A stretch of 64,000 nucleotides of DNA from positions 55,013 to 119,012 of the forward strand of contig CAZDQL010000005.1 of assembly GCA_964507325.1 (NCBI GenBank). Direction: 5' to 3'. The stretch is from CAZDQL01 sp964507325 (lineage in GTDB: Bacteria > Planctomycetota > UBA1135 > GCA-002686595). Positions within the stretch are counted from its first letter, which is position 1, and every line of letters begins with the position of its first letter. The translations under genes were made by a program, and so were the position numbers. Positions 63,488-64,000 of this stretch are shown piece by piece. Under the pieces are notes generated by a model. It was not told where the DNA came from. It saw only the letters and a list, made by a program, of their open reading frames with translations, and did no database searches.

Positions 63488-64000
63488 CTCGGATCCTGTC
63501 GATGTCGCCCGCGCCGAGCACCAGCCCGGCGGCGTCCTGCGGCAGTCCCGCGGCGAAGAGCTCGCTGCTGTCGAAGGGATCGCCCCCCTCGACCGCCTCG
63601 ACCCCCGCGCGCCTGAGGCACGCCACCAGCTCCGGCGCGCCGGCGGAGCGATGGTCGACGTGGGTCCGCGCGCCGTACACCTGAGCCACCACGACCCGGT
63701 CGGCGCCGCGCAGGCTCTCGACGAACTCCAGGAGGAAGCGCGCGGTGCGGCTGTGCTGGTGCGGCTGGAAGAGCACGTGCAGCTCGCAGGCGGGGAAGGC
63801 GCGTCGCGCAGCCTCCAGGGTGGCCGCCACCTCGGTCGGGTGGTGGGCGTAGTCGTGGACCAGCTCCACCCCCCCCACCAGGCCCCACGGCTCGAAGCGG
63901 CGCGCGGCGCCGCGGTAGCCGGCGACCCGGCGCGCCGCCAGGGCGAGCACCTCGCGGGTGGGCCCCCCCGCAGCGCGGGTCGCGAGCCCCAGGGCCAGGG
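63441..64000 (-). CDS. murC: UDP-N-acetylmuramate-L-alanine ligase MurC, C-terminal part (cut by window edge)
   Basis: Only the C-terminal ~186 codons are present; the gene continues past 64000. It reads LGLATRAAGGPTREVLAL into RRVAGYRGAARRFEPWG and the diagnostic MurC motif ELVHDYAHHPTEVAATLE, then VLFQPHQHSRTARFLLEFVE and VYGARTHVDHRSAGAPELVA (C-terminal substrate-binding domain). MurC adds L-alanine to UDP-MurNAc using ATP. Its stop is inside murB (47-bp overlap), consistent with a mur operon transcribed leftward. Confidence 0.92.
   Translation of the reverse strand, partial: LALGLATRAAGGPTREVLALAARRVAGYRGAARRFEPWGLVGGVELVHDYAHHPTEVAATLEAARRAFPACELHVLFQPHQHSRTARFLLEFVESLRGADRVVVAQVYGARTHVDHRSAGAPELVACLRRAGVEAVEGGDPFDSSELFAAGLPQDAAGLVLGAGDIDRIRDDLRERLALRGPAPG

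Overview
The window is about 64 kb of GC-rich, densely coded bacterial DNA. It most resembles a free-living Planctomycetota genome. This is inferred from the many large exported proteins of unknown function (signal peptide, Gly-rich linker, HEAT, WD40 or alpha/alpha-type repeats), weak operon structure, many GTG starts, a peptidoglycan pathway (murC, murB) and ornithine-lipid genes. No rRNA, tRNA, CRISPR array or integrase-bearing island was seen. Both ends cut genes: an MFS transporter at position 1 and murC at position 64000.

Layout. 1-6.2 kb: MFS fragment, GT2 glycosyltransferase, XerC-type recombinase running in frame into a ZIP metal transporter, a coupled metal-efflux permease, ribosomal protein L28 and small lipoproteins. 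6.2-12.2 kb: a WD40 protein made of two tandem halves, a lipoprotein and a B12 radical-SAM enzyme. 12.3-19 kb: mnmG, HEAT/TPR protein, histone-deacetylase-like hydrolase, radical SAM enzyme, SGNH hydrolase. 19.2-26.6 kb: sensor kinase and NtrC-type regulator, then olsB-olsA (ornithine lipids) followed by a hydrolase/DedA/ATP-grasp fusion. 26.6-41.4 kb: exported metalloprotease, ChaN lipoprotein, and a polysaccharide-type block in which two large paralogous exported proteins flank an SGNH esterase and an MBOAT O-acyltransferase. 41.4-49 kb: EttA-like ABC-F, GT4, an unusual HAD protein, exported proteins, McsB arginine kinase. 49.3-54.3 kb: MFS exporter, thiC with TPP riboswitch, macro-domain protein, L-2-hydroxyglutarate oxidase. 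54.4-64 kb: metallopeptidase/ATP-grasp/methyltransferase operon, a HEAT-repeat protein with an in-frame TGA, YdjM-type membrane protein, thrS, murB, murC.

Most notable signals: (1) codon 29 of the HEAT-repeat protein at 57345-59468 is TGA inside an otherwise continuous frame, followed at 18 nt by a GGU-loop hairpin like a bacterial SECIS; (2) a three-domain hydrolase-DedA-ATP-grasp protein ends an ornithine-lipid operon; (3) two copies of a ~200-bp non-coding repeat with terminal inverted repeats, one flanked by an 11-bp direct repeat; (4) a recurring TA(G/T)NCT box 6-11 nt upstream of many start codons, implying leaderless transcripts; (5) a ~63-bp-arm inverted repeat between the macro-domain gene and the thiC riboswitch.
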